Assembly (NCBI GenBank): GCA_034666965.1
Contig: JAXDKT010000122.1
Location: 20,753-84,752, forward strand
Direction of reading: 5' to 3'
Source of the DNA: Chersky-267 sp034666965
GTDB lineage: Bacteria; Chloroflexota; Limnocylindria; Limnocylindrales; CSP1-4
DNA: 64,000 nucleotides
Shown: one piece after another, positions 45,755-54,290 of the stretch
Layout: the number at the start of each line of letters is the position of its first letter
How positions within the stretch are numbered: the stretch's first letter is position 1
Program-made: the position numbers and the translations under genes
The notes under the pieces: model-generated
What the model was told of the DNA's origin: nothing
Databases searched by the model: none
What the model saw: only the letters and a program-made list of their open reading frames with translations

Positions 45755-45960
45755 CTTGCCCGAAGGGGCCGTCAGGGACAGGGGCGCTGGAGATCGCATC
45801 AATGGTGTCCTGACTCTACCGGTCGCTTCGGGCGCTTCGCGTCCAGGACCGTGATCTCACCATCGCGGCTCTGGAGCGCCCGGGGGATGTGACCGGCATC
45901 CCGGTGTCGGTACTCCCCCGGGCGAGCGAAGAGCCGCGGTCGTTCGCGCCGCGGCTTTTT
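45755..45960 (+). ncRNA. candidate structured small RNA, about 200 nt, 6S-like shape
   Basis: Bounded by a promoter and a Rho-independent terminator, with no protein gene. Possible closing stem: CTTGCCCG-AA-GGGG (45755-45768) with CCCC-CGGGCGAG (45915-45926), one wobble pair. Internal hairpins: GTCAGGGACA (45771-45780) with TGTCCTGAC (45806-45814), and CCCGGGGGA (45879-45887) with TCCCCCGGG (45914-45922), inside which ACCGG/CCGGT also pair. GGGCGCT (45782) can instead pair AGCGCCC (45875), so alternative folds exist. Length and long closing helix recall 6S RNA; that identity is inference. It lies downstream of moaA and 650 bp upstream of the phosphorylase gene. Confidence 0.5.
45932..45960 (+). 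terminator. Rho-independent terminator
   Basis: AGCCGCGG (45932-45939), 9-nt loop, CCGCGGCT (45949-45956) followed by TTTT: the clearest intrinsic terminator in the window and the 3' end of the candidate RNA. Confidence 0.8.
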
Positions 45961-45987
45961 CATGTCCGGCTCTGTGCGGCGCGCAGC

Positions 45988-46130
45988 GTCAGGCGCGCGG
46001 GGCGCATCGTCAGGCGCGCGGGCACAGCGCCAGGCGCGCGGGGCGCACCGTCAGGCGCGCGGGCCCAGCGCCAGGCGCGCGGGCGCGGCGTCAGGCGCGC
46101 GGGCGCAGCGCCAGGCGCGCATGGTGCGCA
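45988..46130. repeat. 20/21-bp tandem array GTCAGGCGCGCGGGCGCA
   Basis: Seven units start at 45988, 46009, 46029, 46050, 46070, 46090 and 46110, alternating GTCAGG and GCCAGG; a detached copy occurs near 46160. It follows the terminator directly. Confidence 0.8.
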
Positions 46131-46314
46131 CGCAAACCCGCGGCTGCGGCCGATTCCGCGTCAGGCGCGCATGGTCCGCACGCTAGAGGCTGCGGCAGGG
46201 GACTTCGGACCAAATCGAGGCTCCGAGCCCACATCCTCGCCCGCGAACCACGCTCAGTGCGCGGATTGCAAGGCTCGTTGAGCGGTGGAAGGCGATCGAC
46301 AGTTCACTTAGGGT

Positions 46315-46560
46315 GCCCACCATGCGCGGTTGACAGGCCGACGGGCGGCGCGGGGCCCCGGCGCTCACCATGCGCGGCTGGCAGCCCGACGGGCGGGGCG
46401 GGGCCCCGGTGCCCACCATGCGCTCACCATGCGCGGCTGGCAGCCCGACGGGCAGCGCGGGGCCCCGGTGCCCACCATGCGCCCACCATGCGCGGCTGGC
46501 CGCCCGATGGGCGGCGCGGGGCCCGGCAGCGCGGGGCCCCGGTGGCGGCCCCGGTGCCCG
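46315..46560. repeat. CACCATGCGCGGCTGGCAGCCC minisatellite
   Basis: CATGCGCGG(C/T)TG recurs at 46321, 46369, 46428 and 46487 (48- and 59-bp spacing; the longer unit has an extra CACCATGCGC). Frames here encode repeated His/Arg/Ala peptides, judged non-coding. The array stops about 50 bp before the phosphorylase gene. Confidence 0.75.
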
Positions 46561-46605
46561 GGCGACGACACGAGACGGAAGCCGCACGGCAACCCGGACG
46601 CCACG

Positions 46606-46611
46606 TAGACT
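46606..46611 (+). promoter_or_regulatory. -10 box, leaderless start of the phosphorylase gene
   Basis: TAGACT ends 6 nt before the ATG at 46618. Confidence 0.55.
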
Positions 46612-46617
46612 CTCCGG

Positions 46618-47481
46618 ATGAGCGACGTCGACCCGTCCCGGCCGATCCCGCCGGCCGAGCAGCCGGCCCGGCTGGCCGCCCTCGAGGCGGCGGTCCGCCG
46701 TCGGACCGACCTCGTGCCGGAGCTGGGGATCGTGCTCGGATCCGGGCTCGGGGGATTGGCCGACGAGCTGGTCGACCCGGTCGCGATCCTCTTCGCCGAG
46801 TTGCCCGGCTGGCCGGCCGCCACGGCACCGGGCCATGTCGGGCGTCTCCTCCTGGGACGGTTGGAGGGCGTCCCGGTGGCGATGCTCCAGGGTCGCCTGC
46901 ACCTGTACGAGGGTCACGACGCCGGACTGGTCGTCCAGCCGGTCCTGCTCATGGGCCGCCTCGGGGCCCGGATCGTGCTACTGACCAACGCCGCCGGCGG
47001 GGTCGATCCCGATTACGGACCGGGCTCGCTCATGATCGTCTCCGACCACATCAACCTGACCGGACGGAGCCCGCTCATCGGCCCCAACGCCGACGAGATC
47101 GGGCCGCGCTTTACCGACCTGACCGACGTCTGGAATCCAGGCCTGCGGAGCCGCCTGCGGGAGGCGTTCGCCGCCGAGGACGTCGAGTACGTGGAGGGGA
47201 TCTACGTCGGGCTGCTCGGTCCGACCTACGAGACACCGGCCGAGGTCCGGATGCTGCGCACGCTCGGTGCGGATGCGGTGGGCATGTCGACCGTCCTCGA
47301 GGCGATCGCGGCGCGCTGGGCAGGGATCGAGGTCTGCGGCGTCTCACTGGTGACCAACGCTGGCGCGGGATACAGCGGCGAGCCGCTGACCCACGAAGAG
47401 GTTCTCGAAGCCGGGAGGATCGCCGGTCCGCGACTGGGCCGGGTCATCCGGCGGTTCGCGGCCTCGCTCGCCGCGGGCTGA
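46618..47481 (+). CDS. purine nucleoside phosphorylase (PNP/MTAP family)
   Basis: 287 residues, trimeric-PNP family. Motifs: VLGSGLGGLADEL (phosphate-binding loop), LQGRLHLYEGHD, LLTNAAGGVDPDYGPGSLM and the purine-binding TYETPAEVRMLRTLGADAVGMST with SLVTNAGAG. It cleaves (deoxy)inosine/guanosine with phosphate to the base and (deoxy)ribose-1-phosphate. The Glu of YETPAE and Asn of VTNAG fit 6-oxopurine specificity. Leaderless start predicted; convergent with thyX 4 bp downstream, and both serve nucleotide metabolism. Confidence 0.9.
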   Translation: MSDVDPSRPIPPAEQPARLAALEAAVRRRTDLVPELGIVLGSGLGGLADELVDPVAILFAELPGWPAATAPGHVGRLLLGRLEGVPVAMLQGRLHLYEGHDAGLVVQPVLLMGRLGARIVLLTNAAGGVDPDYGPGSLMIVSDHINLTGRSPLIGPNADEIGPRFTDLTDVWNPGLRSRLREAFAAEDVEYVEGIYVGLLGPTYETPAEVRMLRTLGADAVGMSTVLEAIAARWAGIEVCGVSLVTNAGAGYSGEPLTHEEVLEAGRIAGPRLGRVIRRFAASLAAG

Positions 47482-47485
47482 GCCG

Positions 47486-48343
47486 CTAGCGGACGGACAG
47501 CTCGCGACCGGCTGCCTTGGCTGCCTTGGCCTTGTCGGCCCAGGCGCCCAGGACGGTGTCCTTATGGGGCCGGATGGGGCAGTGCTCGTCGCGATTGCCC
47601 ATCTCGTCGCAATAGCCCAGCGCGACGCACTTCGGGGCCAGGAACGAACCGAGGAACGGCGACACGCCGAAGATCTCGTGGCGAATGAGCTGGAACAGCC
47701 GCCGGATCTCCCATTGGGCCATCGTGCACAGACGCAGGCCGCTCATGTGGATCAGCGCCCGCAGGTTGGTGGTCATGACCAGGTTCGTGCGCGTCGCGTT
47801 GGGGAACACGAAGCGGGCGTCCTCGCCGGGGATCCCCGCGGCAACCATGTCTCCGTACAGCTCGAGGGAACCCTCGATCTGGTCCTCGTAGCGCTGGCGC
47901 AGCTCGGGATCGCCCTCGGCCAGGGTGGTCGGCAGCATCGTCGAAGCGCCCTTGTACGTGACATAGCGCTGGCTCTGCTGGTCGAAGGCCACCCCGGCCC
48001 GGTGGCGGACCAGCTGATGCGAAAGCGTCCGCGAAACGCCACTGATCCCGAACGTGAACACGATGTGCTCGATCGTCGAGCCGTGACCGGACTCGATGAC
48101 GCCCTGGATCAGCTTGCGTTGCTTGGCTGGATCGATTTCCCCGTCGACCGCCCGCCGGAAGATCTCGTCGGGCTCCAGCTCCGAGTAGCAGGTCCGGCAG
48201 GCCGTGTAGATGAGCGGCACGTAGAACCGCTCGACGATGTCACGGTCGGGGAAGAGGAGGGTCGCCTTCATCCCGAGGTCGCGCCGGCCCGGGTTCTTCG
48301 GGATCGCGGTCTTCTCGCGGGCGGGTGTCGCCTCGGTGGTCAT
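47486..48343 (-). CDS. thyX: FAD-dependent thymidylate synthase ThyX
   Basis: 285 residues from the ATG at 48343 (TAGACT ends 8 nt upstream). The ThyX signature RHRAGVAFDQQSQRY fits RHRxxSxxxxSxR-type flavin/dUMP-binding motifs, with Ala-Gly in place of the usual first Ser. HGSTIEHIVFTFGISGVSRT, TNLRALIHMSGLRLC and AQWEIRRLFQLI are also typical. ThyX makes dTMP from dUMP with CH2-THF and NADPH through FAD. It runs to within 4 bp of the phosphorylase. The C-terminus adds about 40 residues with a Cys/His cluster (GYCDEMGNRDEHCP) not needed for the core fold. Confidence 0.92.
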   Translation of the reverse strand: MTTEATPAREKTAIPKNPGRRDLGMKATLLFPDRDIVERFYVPLIYTACRTCYSELEPDEIFRRAVDGEIDPAKQRKLIQGVIESGHGSTIEHIVFTFGISGVSRTLSHQLVRHRAGVAFDQQSQRYVTYKGASTMLPTTLAEGDPELRQRYEDQIEGSLELYGDMVAAGIPGEDARFVFPNATRTNLVMTTNLRALIHMSGLRLCTMAQWEIRRLFQLIRHEIFGVSPFLGSFLAPKCVALGYCDEMGNRDEHCPIRPHKDTVLGAWADKAKAAKAAGRELSVR

Positions 48344-48351
48344 CGGAGTCC

Positions 48352-48357
48352 AGTCTA
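48352..48357 (-). promoter_or_regulatory. -10 box of thyX
   Basis: TAGACT on the minus strand ends 8 nt before the ATG, a near-leaderless start. Confidence 0.5.
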
Positions 48358-48411
48358 CCGCCCCGCGCCACCGGTCGGGCTCGGATCGTCCGGGTGCGGC
48401 GCCAGGAAAGC

Positions 48412-48453
48412 GCTGCCTCAGCCTTCGCCCGGGCTGCCTCAGCCTTCGCCCGG
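48412..48453. repeat. 21-bp direct repeat spanning the stop of the cyclase gene
   Basis: GCTGCCTCAGCCTTCGCCCGG at 48412 recurs at 48433; the second copy contains the complement of the TGA at 48439-48441. Confidence 0.75.
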
Positions 48454-51222
48454 GAGGACACCGTCGACGGCGTAGGCGAGAGCTTCCTCCAGGGTCCATG
48501 AGCGACCCTCGGCCTCGAGCTCGGCCCGGCGCTCCGGGGTGGCGTCGCTGGCCTCCGGCTGGAGCCAGGCCTGCCCGGAGGACTCGATCTGGGCCTGGAC
48601 GAGCCTCGTGCCGAGGGTCTGCTGGATCCGCCGCGCGGCCCCCCACAGCCGGATCCCACGCTCCTTGTCGCCCGAGGCAAGGGCCAGCGTCGCGTAGTCG
48701 TCGACGATCAGCGCCTGGCCGGTGATGTCGCCGGCGGCCGTGAAGTAGCGGTAGGCCTGACGGAAGGCCTCCTCGGCAGCGGGGAAGTCCTCGATGAGCA
48801 CGTTGACGGTGCCCACCATGTGGAGCGCCCAGGCTTCCATCGTCCGATCGCCCACGCTCCGGAACGCCTCCCGCGCCTCGGCGAAGATGGGCAGCGTGCC
48901 TTCACTCTTCTGAGCGAACACGTTGGCGCTGCCCAGCGCCCACAGCACGTTGCCGATCCCGCGCTGATCGCCGAGCTCGCGGTAGATGGCCAAGCCCTCC
49001 TCGAGGAGGGGCCGGCCAAGGCGCATGTCATAGGTCGGGCCGACCTCCTGCGCGTTTTCGTCGATGTTGTAGGTGAACGCGAGGTTGTAGAGCGCATTGG
49101 CCACCTCGGCCCGGTCACCCAGCTCGCGCCACAGGTCGAGGGCCTTCTGATACGACGGGATCGCCCCCGGGAAGTCACCCTGCCAGTAGGCGACGCCGCC
49201 AAGCGCCTCGAGGGACCGGGCGTACGCCACCGGGTCGTCCTTGGCCCAGGGCCGGGCGGTCATGTCGTCGAGACGCCGGCGAGCCTCGGCCAGGTGACCG
49301 CGCTTCTGCCAGAACCGCCAGAGCAGAAAGCCGAGGGCGAGCGCCACGCCCGGCTGGGGGGCGTCGACCGCCCAATCGAGCGCCGCCCGGAAGTTGTCGT
49401 GCTCGCGTTCGAGACGCTCGATCCAGCGGCGCTGGTCGTCGCCCGACAGGAGCGGTTCCGCCGCCCGGGCCACGGCCAGGAACGCCTCGGCATGACGGCG
49501 TCGGATCTCGTCGCCTTCGCCGCGGGCCTCGAGGTGCTCGAGCGCGAACGCCCGGATCGTGTCGGGCATCGAGAAGCGGATCTCGCCATCGGCCTCGGAC
49601 CGTCGGATGAGGCTGTGATCGGCCAGATCGGCGATGCCGTCGAAGACGTCGCGCCCCAGCTCCTCGGCCGGTCCGCAGACCTCTTCTGCGGTCTCCAGGT
49701 CGCAGCCGCCGCTGAAGCAGGCCAGGCGATCGAGCAGGTGCCGGCTGGGCTCGTCGAGCAGGTCGTAGCTCCAGGCGATCGCGCCGCGGAGTGTGCGCTG
49801 CCGCTCGGGCACGTCGCGCGCGACGGATGCAAGGAGCTCGAACTGGCGCTCCAGCCGGGTCAGGATCGCGTCCGGCGGCAGGAGCCGCACGCGAGCCGCG
49901 GCGAGCTCGATCGGCAACGGCATGCCGTCGAGGCGGGCGCAGATCTTGGCCACGCTCGCGGCGTTGGCTCGATCGAGGCTGAAGCTCGGTCGAGCCGCGA
50001 CCGCCCGCTCGACGAACAGCCGGACGGCGTCGTACGCCAGCAGCCGCTCCGGCTCGGCCGCGCGCGCCGTGGCGCCCATTCGACCGATCCGTCCCTCCGG
50101 GGTGAGGCGGTCGAGGTCGGGCGGAACGGCCAGCCCGTCGAGGGGGAACTCGTGCTCGCCGGACAGGTGCAGGATGGATCGGCTGGTGACCACGAAGCGC
50201 AACCCCGGCGCCGCCCGGAGCAGGTCCCCGATGACGGGTGCGGCGGCGGTCAGCTGCTCGAAGTTGTCGAGCACGAGCAGCACCCGCTGGCCCGCGAGCA
50301 GCTCGGCCAGGAGCTCGAGCGGTGGGCGGGCGCCGCTCTCGACGATCCCGACGGTATGGGCGATCGTGCCCGGCACGAGCAGCGGGTCGACCACGGGCTC
50401 GAAGGGCACGAAGAACGTCCCGTCCGGGAAATCGTTGCCGGCTGCGTGGGCGAGCTCGATCGCAAAGCGGGTCTTGCCCATCCCGCCCGGCCCGCTGACG
50501 GTCAGCAGCCGGGCGGTCCCGAGCAGGCGGCGCGCCTCGGCCAGCTCGCGCTCGCGACCGACGAACGTCGTCAGTGCGTTCGGCAGGTTGTTCGGCCGCG
50601 CGTCGACCGTCCGCAGGGCCGGGAACTCGTTGGCCAGACCATCGACGACCAGCTGGCTCAGCCGCTGCGGCTCGGCGAAGTCGCGCAACCGGTAGGCGCC
50701 CAGGTCGCGCCAGCTGACGCCTGACGACAGGGACTCCCCGACCAGTCCGCGGGTCGCCGCCGACACGACGATCTGCCCGCCGTGTCCGGCCGCCGCAATC
50801 CGGGCCGCCCGGTTGATGTCGATCCCCACGTACCCTTCGCCGACCGGGGTGGCCTCGCCGGTGTGGAGACCGATCCGAACGCGAACCGGATGCCCCTCCG
50901 GCCAGTCGCCGGCTGCCAGCCCGACCTGACCTTCGACGGCCGCTCGAACGGCCTCCGCGGCGCTGGCGAAGACCACGAAGAACGAATCGCCCTCGGTGCC
51001 CTGCTCGACCCCGCCGTGGGCCTCAAAGGCGCCGCGCAGGATCGCCCGGTGCTGGGCGAGCACGGTCGCATAGACGTGGGTGCCGACGTCCTGCTCCATC
51101 CGACTCGACCCTTCGATGTCGCTGAACAGGAAGGTCACCGTCCCGCTGAGGCCCGCTTGGCCCTGGGACCGCTGGGCTGCGTCGCCCGGGTCGGGGTCAG
51201 TGACGGTGTTCTTCACTGACAT
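48439..51222 (-). CDS. class III adenylate/guanylate cyclase-AAA ATPase-TPR signalling protein
   Basis: 927 residues from the ATG at 51222. Domains: class III cyclase (25-195) with FLFSDIEGSSRMEQ, QGTEGDSFFVVFA and GYVGIDINRAARIAAAGHGGQI, so both metal Asp residues are present; STAND/NB-ARC ATPase with Walker A SGPGGMGKTRFAIEL near 285 and VLLVLDNFEQL as Walker B; C-terminal TPR repeats (about 590-900). No HTH, unlike LuxR-type relatives. The start overlaps the cNMP-domain gene upstream by 26 bp, so cyclase and a cyclic-nucleotide-binding protein are co-expressed. A 21-bp direct repeat covers its stop codon. Confidence 0.88.
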   Translation of the reverse strand: MSVKNTVTDPDPGDAAQRSQGQAGLSGTVTFLFSDIEGSSRMEQDVGTHVYATVLAQHRAILRGAFEAHGGVEQGTEGDSFFVVFASAAEAVRAAVEGQVGLAAGDWPEGHPVRVRIGLHTGEATPVGEGYVGIDINRAARIAAAGHGGQIVVSAATRGLVGESLSSGVSWRDLGAYRLRDFAEPQRLSQLVVDGLANEFPALRTVDARPNNLPNALTTFVGRERELAEARRLLGTARLLTVSGPGGMGKTRFAIELAHAAGNDFPDGTFFVPFEPVVDPLLVPGTIAHTVGIVESGARPPLELLAELLAGQRVLLVLDNFEQLTAAAPVIGDLLRAAPGLRFVVTSRSILHLSGEHEFPLDGLAVPPDLDRLTPEGRIGRMGATARAAEPERLLAYDAVRLFVERAVAARPSFSLDRANAASVAKICARLDGMPLPIELAAARVRLLPPDAILTRLERQFELLASVARDVPERQRTLRGAIAWSYDLLDEPSRHLLDRLACFSGGCDLETAEEVCGPAEELGRDVFDGIADLADHSLIRRSEADGEIRFSMPDTIRAFALEHLEARGEGDEIRRRHAEAFLAVARAAEPLLSGDDQRRWIERLEREHDNFRAALDWAVDAPQPGVALALGFLLWRFWQKRGHLAEARRRLDDMTARPWAKDDPVAYARSLEALGGVAYWQGDFPGAIPSYQKALDLWRELGDRAEVANALYNLAFTYNIDENAQEVGPTYDMRLGRPLLEEGLAIYRELGDQRGIGNVLWALGSANVFAQKSEGTLPIFAEAREAFRSVGDRTMEAWALHMVGTVNVLIEDFPAAEEAFRQAYRYFTAAGDITGQALIVDDYATLALASGDKERGIRLWGAARRIQQTLGTRLVQAQIESSGQAWLQPEASDATPERRAELEAEGRSWTLEEALAYAVDGVLPGEG

Positions 51223-51631
51223 TTCGGAGTCGTGTGGCGACGCCCTTGAGGATCGCGATGGCGAGCCGCGGCTGGGTCTCCAGCAGAGCCTCGAACTCCC
51301 ACGAAGCGATGGCCAGGCAGGTCGTCGGGGACGTGGCCACAACCGACGCGATCCGCGGCCCTCCGTCGAGCAGAGACAGCTCCCCGAAGAAGTCGCCCGG
51401 ACCGTACTCGGCGATCGTCGCGCCGTCGCGGACGACCCGGGCCCCGCCCGCGGTGACGAGGAAGAAGCCGGTCCCGACCTCGCCCTGGCGGACGATCGAG
51501 CGACCCTCGCCGAAGTCGACCTCGACCGCTCGCTCGGCGATCATCGCCAGGTCGGCCGGGTCGATGCCGTCGAACAGGGCAACGCCGCGGAGGAGGGGGA
51601 GCTTGTGGTCCGTCGAGAGGCTCATCGTCAT
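51197..51631 (-). CDS. stand-alone cyclic-nucleotide-binding domain protein
   Basis: 144 residues (ATG at 51631; an ATG at 51625 is equally possible). A single CRP-type cNMP domain: GEGRSIVRQGEVGTGFFLVTAGG, and the phosphate-binding cassette GDFFGELSLLDGGPRIASV. The cassette has Arg in PRIAS, and keeps FGELS Glu, so cAMP binding is credible. No HTH, so it is not a transcription factor by itself. Operon with the cyclase downstream and divergent from a second such gene at 51711. Likely a cNMP-controlled partner of the cyclase protein. Confidence 0.85.
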   Translation of the reverse strand: MTMSLSTDHKLPLLRGVALFDGIDPADLAMIAERAVEVDFGEGRSIVRQGEVGTGFFLVTAGGARVVRDGATIAEYGPGDFFGELSLLDGGPRIASVVATSPTTCLAIASWEFEALLETQPRLAIAILKGVATRLRNVSEEHRH

Positions 51632-51710
51632 ATACGATGGCAGAACGCGGCTGGAAACGGGAGCCCCGACTTCGGGCTCGCCTCAGCGGTTCATGTGAGG
51701 GGCTCGAGCG

Positions 51711-52133
51711 ATGGCGGGAACCGACGAGATCGTCGATACCATTGCGGGCTTCGCGCTGTTCGCCGACCTGTCCACGCCCCAGCTCGGCGCCGTCGTCCAC
51801 ACCTTCGAGGAGCAATGGTTTCCCGAGGATGAACGGGTCCTCCGCCAGGGCATGACCGGCTCCGGCTTCTACGTCATCCTGGAGGGGACCTGCTCGATCC
51901 GGGTGGACGGCCAGGAACGGGCGACCCTCTCGCGGGGCGAGTTCTTTGGTGAGGTCTCGATCCTGCTCGGCGAGCCGCCGGTGGCCGATGTCGTGGCGAT
52001 CACGCCGCTGCGCTGCCTGGTCCTCCCCGGCCCCGCGGTCGAGCCTTTCCTGATCGGTCATCCGCGGGTGATGTACCGGATGCTCCAGGCGTCCGCCCGC
52101 CGCCTCCGGAACGCGAACCGGTGGCGGAGCTGA
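51711..52133 (+). CDS. cyclic-nucleotide-binding domain protein coupled to a flavoprotein
   Basis: 140 residues from the ATG at 51711 (GAGGGG about 8 nt upstream). Same cNMP fold: PEDERVLRQGMTGSGFYVILEG and GEFFGEVSILLGEPPVADV; here the Arg of the phosphate cassette is replaced (PPVAD), so nucleotide affinity may differ from its divergent paralogue. It overlaps the flavoprotein start by 13 bp, so the two are translationally coupled and the small protein may regulate or tether the flavoenzyme. Confidence 0.83.
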   Translation: MAGTDEIVDTIAGFALFADLSTPQLGAVVHTFEEQWFPEDERVLRQGMTGSGFYVILEGTCSIRVDGQERATLSRGEFFGEVSILLGEPPVADVVAITPLRCLVLPGPAVEPFLIGHPRVMYRMLQASARRLRNANRWRS

Positions 52134-53653
52134 GCGACCGGCCGTTCCCGCCCGGCGACTATCCGGTCGTCGTCGTCGGCAGCGGCCCCGGCGGTCTGCA
52201 GGCCTCCTATTCGTTGCGCAGCCTGGGGGTGCCCCACGCGCTGTTGTCGGCCGACGCCGCCCCGGGCGGGATGTTCCAGCGCTGGCCGTTCTTCCAGCGG
52301 CTCCTGTCGTGGACCAAGCCTTTCGCCCCGGAGCCACGCCGGACGCGGGCCTACGAGCGCTACGACTGGAACAGCCTCATCCCGGACGACGATGCGCATC
52401 GCTCGATCCAGGTCGAGCTGATGGACCCGAGCACCTCCTACTTCCCCTCGCGCCCCGAGATGGAGGCGTCCATCGCCGCCTTCGCGACCCGGACGAACCT
52501 GGCGGTCCGCTATGGGTGCCGCTGGGAGTCGACCCGCCGGCTCGACGACGGGCGATTCGAGCTGACCACGAGCGACGGCCCGTACACCGCCGCGACCGTC
52601 GTCTTCGCGGTCGGGGTGGCCGAGCCCTGGCGACCCGACTCGCCGGGGACCGAGCTGGCCGCCCATTACGCCGACACCCGACCGGTCGAGACCTATGCCG
52701 ACCGGCGGGTGTTCATCATCGGCAAGCAGAACTCCGGCTTCGAGCTGGCGTCGGGCCTCCTGTCGTGGGCGCGCCGGATCATCATCGCCTCGCCCAGCCC
52801 GACCAAGCTGTCGGTGACCACCCACTCGCTGGTCGGCATCCGGGCGCGCTACCTGCAGCCCTACGAGGACCATGTCCTGGGCGGCGGAGTCGGGGTTCTG
52901 AATGCCTCGATCGAAGCCATCGAGCGTACCCAGGACGGGTCGGGCCTGGTCGTCCGCACGCGCCCGTCGGACGGCGGCCCGGCAATGGCCTTCGAGACCG
53001 ACGAGGTCATCGCCGCGACCGGCTTCACCGCTCCCTTGCGAGACCTGCCTACCCTCGGGGTGGCGACGTTCGGGCAGAGTCGACTGCCCGCCCAGACGGC
53101 CCACTGGGAGAGCGCGTCGGTACCCGGCCTGTTCTTCGCGGGGACCATCGGCCAGGGCGCCAAAGGGCTCCAGAAGCACGGCATCCCAGCCAACTCGGGT
53201 GCCGTTCAGGGCGCTCGCTACAACGCCCGCGCCCTGGCCGGCCACATTGCCAGCACCCGCTTCGGCATCGAGCCCGAGCGGCCCGCGATCGCCGGCTCGG
53301 AGCTGGCCGACTTCGTCGCGGACGAGCTCACCCGCGGCCCCGAGATCTGGAACCAGCGCGCATATCTGGCCCGGATCGTCAGCCTGGACCCGACGACCGG
53401 CATCCGCGACGTGGGGATCGCCCCGCTGGCGCCGTTCGTCGACGAGGGCGGATCGGACGCGCTGGCGATCACCCTCGAATCGGACGGCTCGACCGACGTC
53501 TACCCGGTCCTCTACAGCCGCGTCGGCGGCAGCCTGACCGAGCACCGGCTCGACGCGAACCCATTGCTCGACTACCAGACCGAGTCGGCGCGGCGGGAGA
53601 TCGACGCCGTCCTGGCCCTCTTCGGCGCCGGCGCACGCAGCAGCGACGCCTGA
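52121..53653 (+). CDS. FAD/NAD(P)-dependent oxidoreductase, thioredoxin-reductase/flavin-monooxygenase fold
   Basis: 510 residues from the GTG at 52121. FAD-binding GSGPGGLQASYSLRSLG near 22-38, second dinucleotide motif FIIGKQNSGFELASGLL near 200 and a late ATGFTAPL segment. These match two-dinucleotide-binding flavoproteins (YpdA or thioredoxin-reductase-like, or FMO-like); there is no CxxC redox pair, so it is not a classical thioredoxin reductase. The C-terminal about 150 residues are extra. Overlap with a cNMP protein suggests control by cAMP; this pairing is the main clue to function. Substrate unknown. Confidence 0.8.
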   Translation: MAELSDRPFPPGDYPVVVVGSGPGGLQASYSLRSLGVPHALLSADAAPGGMFQRWPFFQRLLSWTKPFAPEPRRTRAYERYDWNSLIPDDDAHRSIQVELMDPSTSYFPSRPEMEASIAAFATRTNLAVRYGCRWESTRRLDDGRFELTTSDGPYTAATVVFAVGVAEPWRPDSPGTELAAHYADTRPVETYADRRVFIIGKQNSGFELASGLLSWARRIIIASPSPTKLSVTTHSLVGIRARYLQPYEDHVLGGGVGVLNASIEAIERTQDGSGLVVRTRPSDGGPAMAFETDEVIAATGFTAPLRDLPTLGVATFGQSRLPAQTAHWESASVPGLFFAGTIGQGAKGLQKHGIPANSGAVQGARYNARALAGHIASTRFGIEPERPAIAGSELADFVADELTRGPEIWNQRAYLARIVSLDPTTGIRDVGIAPLAPFVDEGGSDALAITLESDGSTDVYPVLYSRVGGSLTEHRLDANPLLDYQTESARREIDAVLALFGAGARSSDA

Positions 53654-53654
53654 C

Positions 53655-54290
53655 CTGGAAGACGCCCTCCTCGCCGGGATTGCCGCGGGTCTCGGTGTCG
53701 CCGTCCCATTCGGGGCGATCGCGGTCCTGATCGTCGAGACCGCGATCCGGCGCGGTCGCCTCCATGGCTGGGCCGCGGGCGCGGGCGCGGCGACGGCCGA
53801 CCTGGCCTACGCCACGCTTGCGGCGCTGTTCGGGACCGCCCTGGCCGGCCTCATCGCGCCGATCCAGACACCCCTGCGCTGGCTGTCGGTGGCGGTCCTG
53901 GCCGCGATTGCCGGCCGCGGGATCGCCGCCGCCCTGGCTCGCGCTCGGGTGCGTCCCGGCGACCCGCACCTGGAGCGACTCGACGAACGGTCCCCGCGGC
54001 GGACCTATCTCCAGTTCGTGGCCCTGACCATCGTCAACCCGGCCACCGTCATCTACTTCGCGGCGCTCATCCTGGGGCTGCCATCGGTCGGCTCGCGCCC
54101 AGCCGAGAAGGCCGCCTTCGTGATCGGTGCGGCGACCGCGTCGTTCGCCTGGCAGATGCTGATCTCGACCGCCGGCTCGCTCCTCCACCAGCGCGTCCCG
54201 GCGCGGGTGATGGCCGTCCTGAGCGCGGTCGGCTACGGGATCGTGCTCTTGATCGCGGCCAGCATCGCGCACGGGATCGTCGTCGGCTGA
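53655..54290 (+). CDS. LysE-family amino-acid/small-molecule exporter with apparent CTG start
   Basis: 211 residues if read from CTG at 53655, one base past the flavoprotein stop. The frame upstream of the first GTG (53889) encodes LEDALLAGIAAGLGVAVPFGAI and a complete first half of the LysE fold (helices 1-3 with PFGAIAVLIVETAIRRG), so a start at 53889 would lose about 78 essential residues. No ATG, GTG or TTG in this frame lies between about 53580 and 53889. Six membrane helices; the second half has FVALTIVNPATVIYF, the conserved NP motif. Exports amino acids or related metabolites. Confidence 0.75.
   Translation: MEDALLAGIAAGLGVAVPFGAIAVLIVETAIRRGRLHGWAAGAGAATADLAYATLAALFGTALAGLIAPIQTPLRWLSVAVLAAIAGRGIAAALARARVRPGDPHLERLDERSPRRTYLQFVALTIVNPATVIYFAALILGLPSVGSRPAEKAAFVIGAATASFAWQMLISTAGSLLHQRVPARVMAVLSAVGYGIVLLIAASIAHGIVVG

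Noticed and set aside
45889..46598. Open frames encoding His/Arg/Ala repeat peptides
   Set aside because: Entirely made of minisatellite sequence and starting inside the terminator region; no codon-position bias typical of the neighbouring genes.
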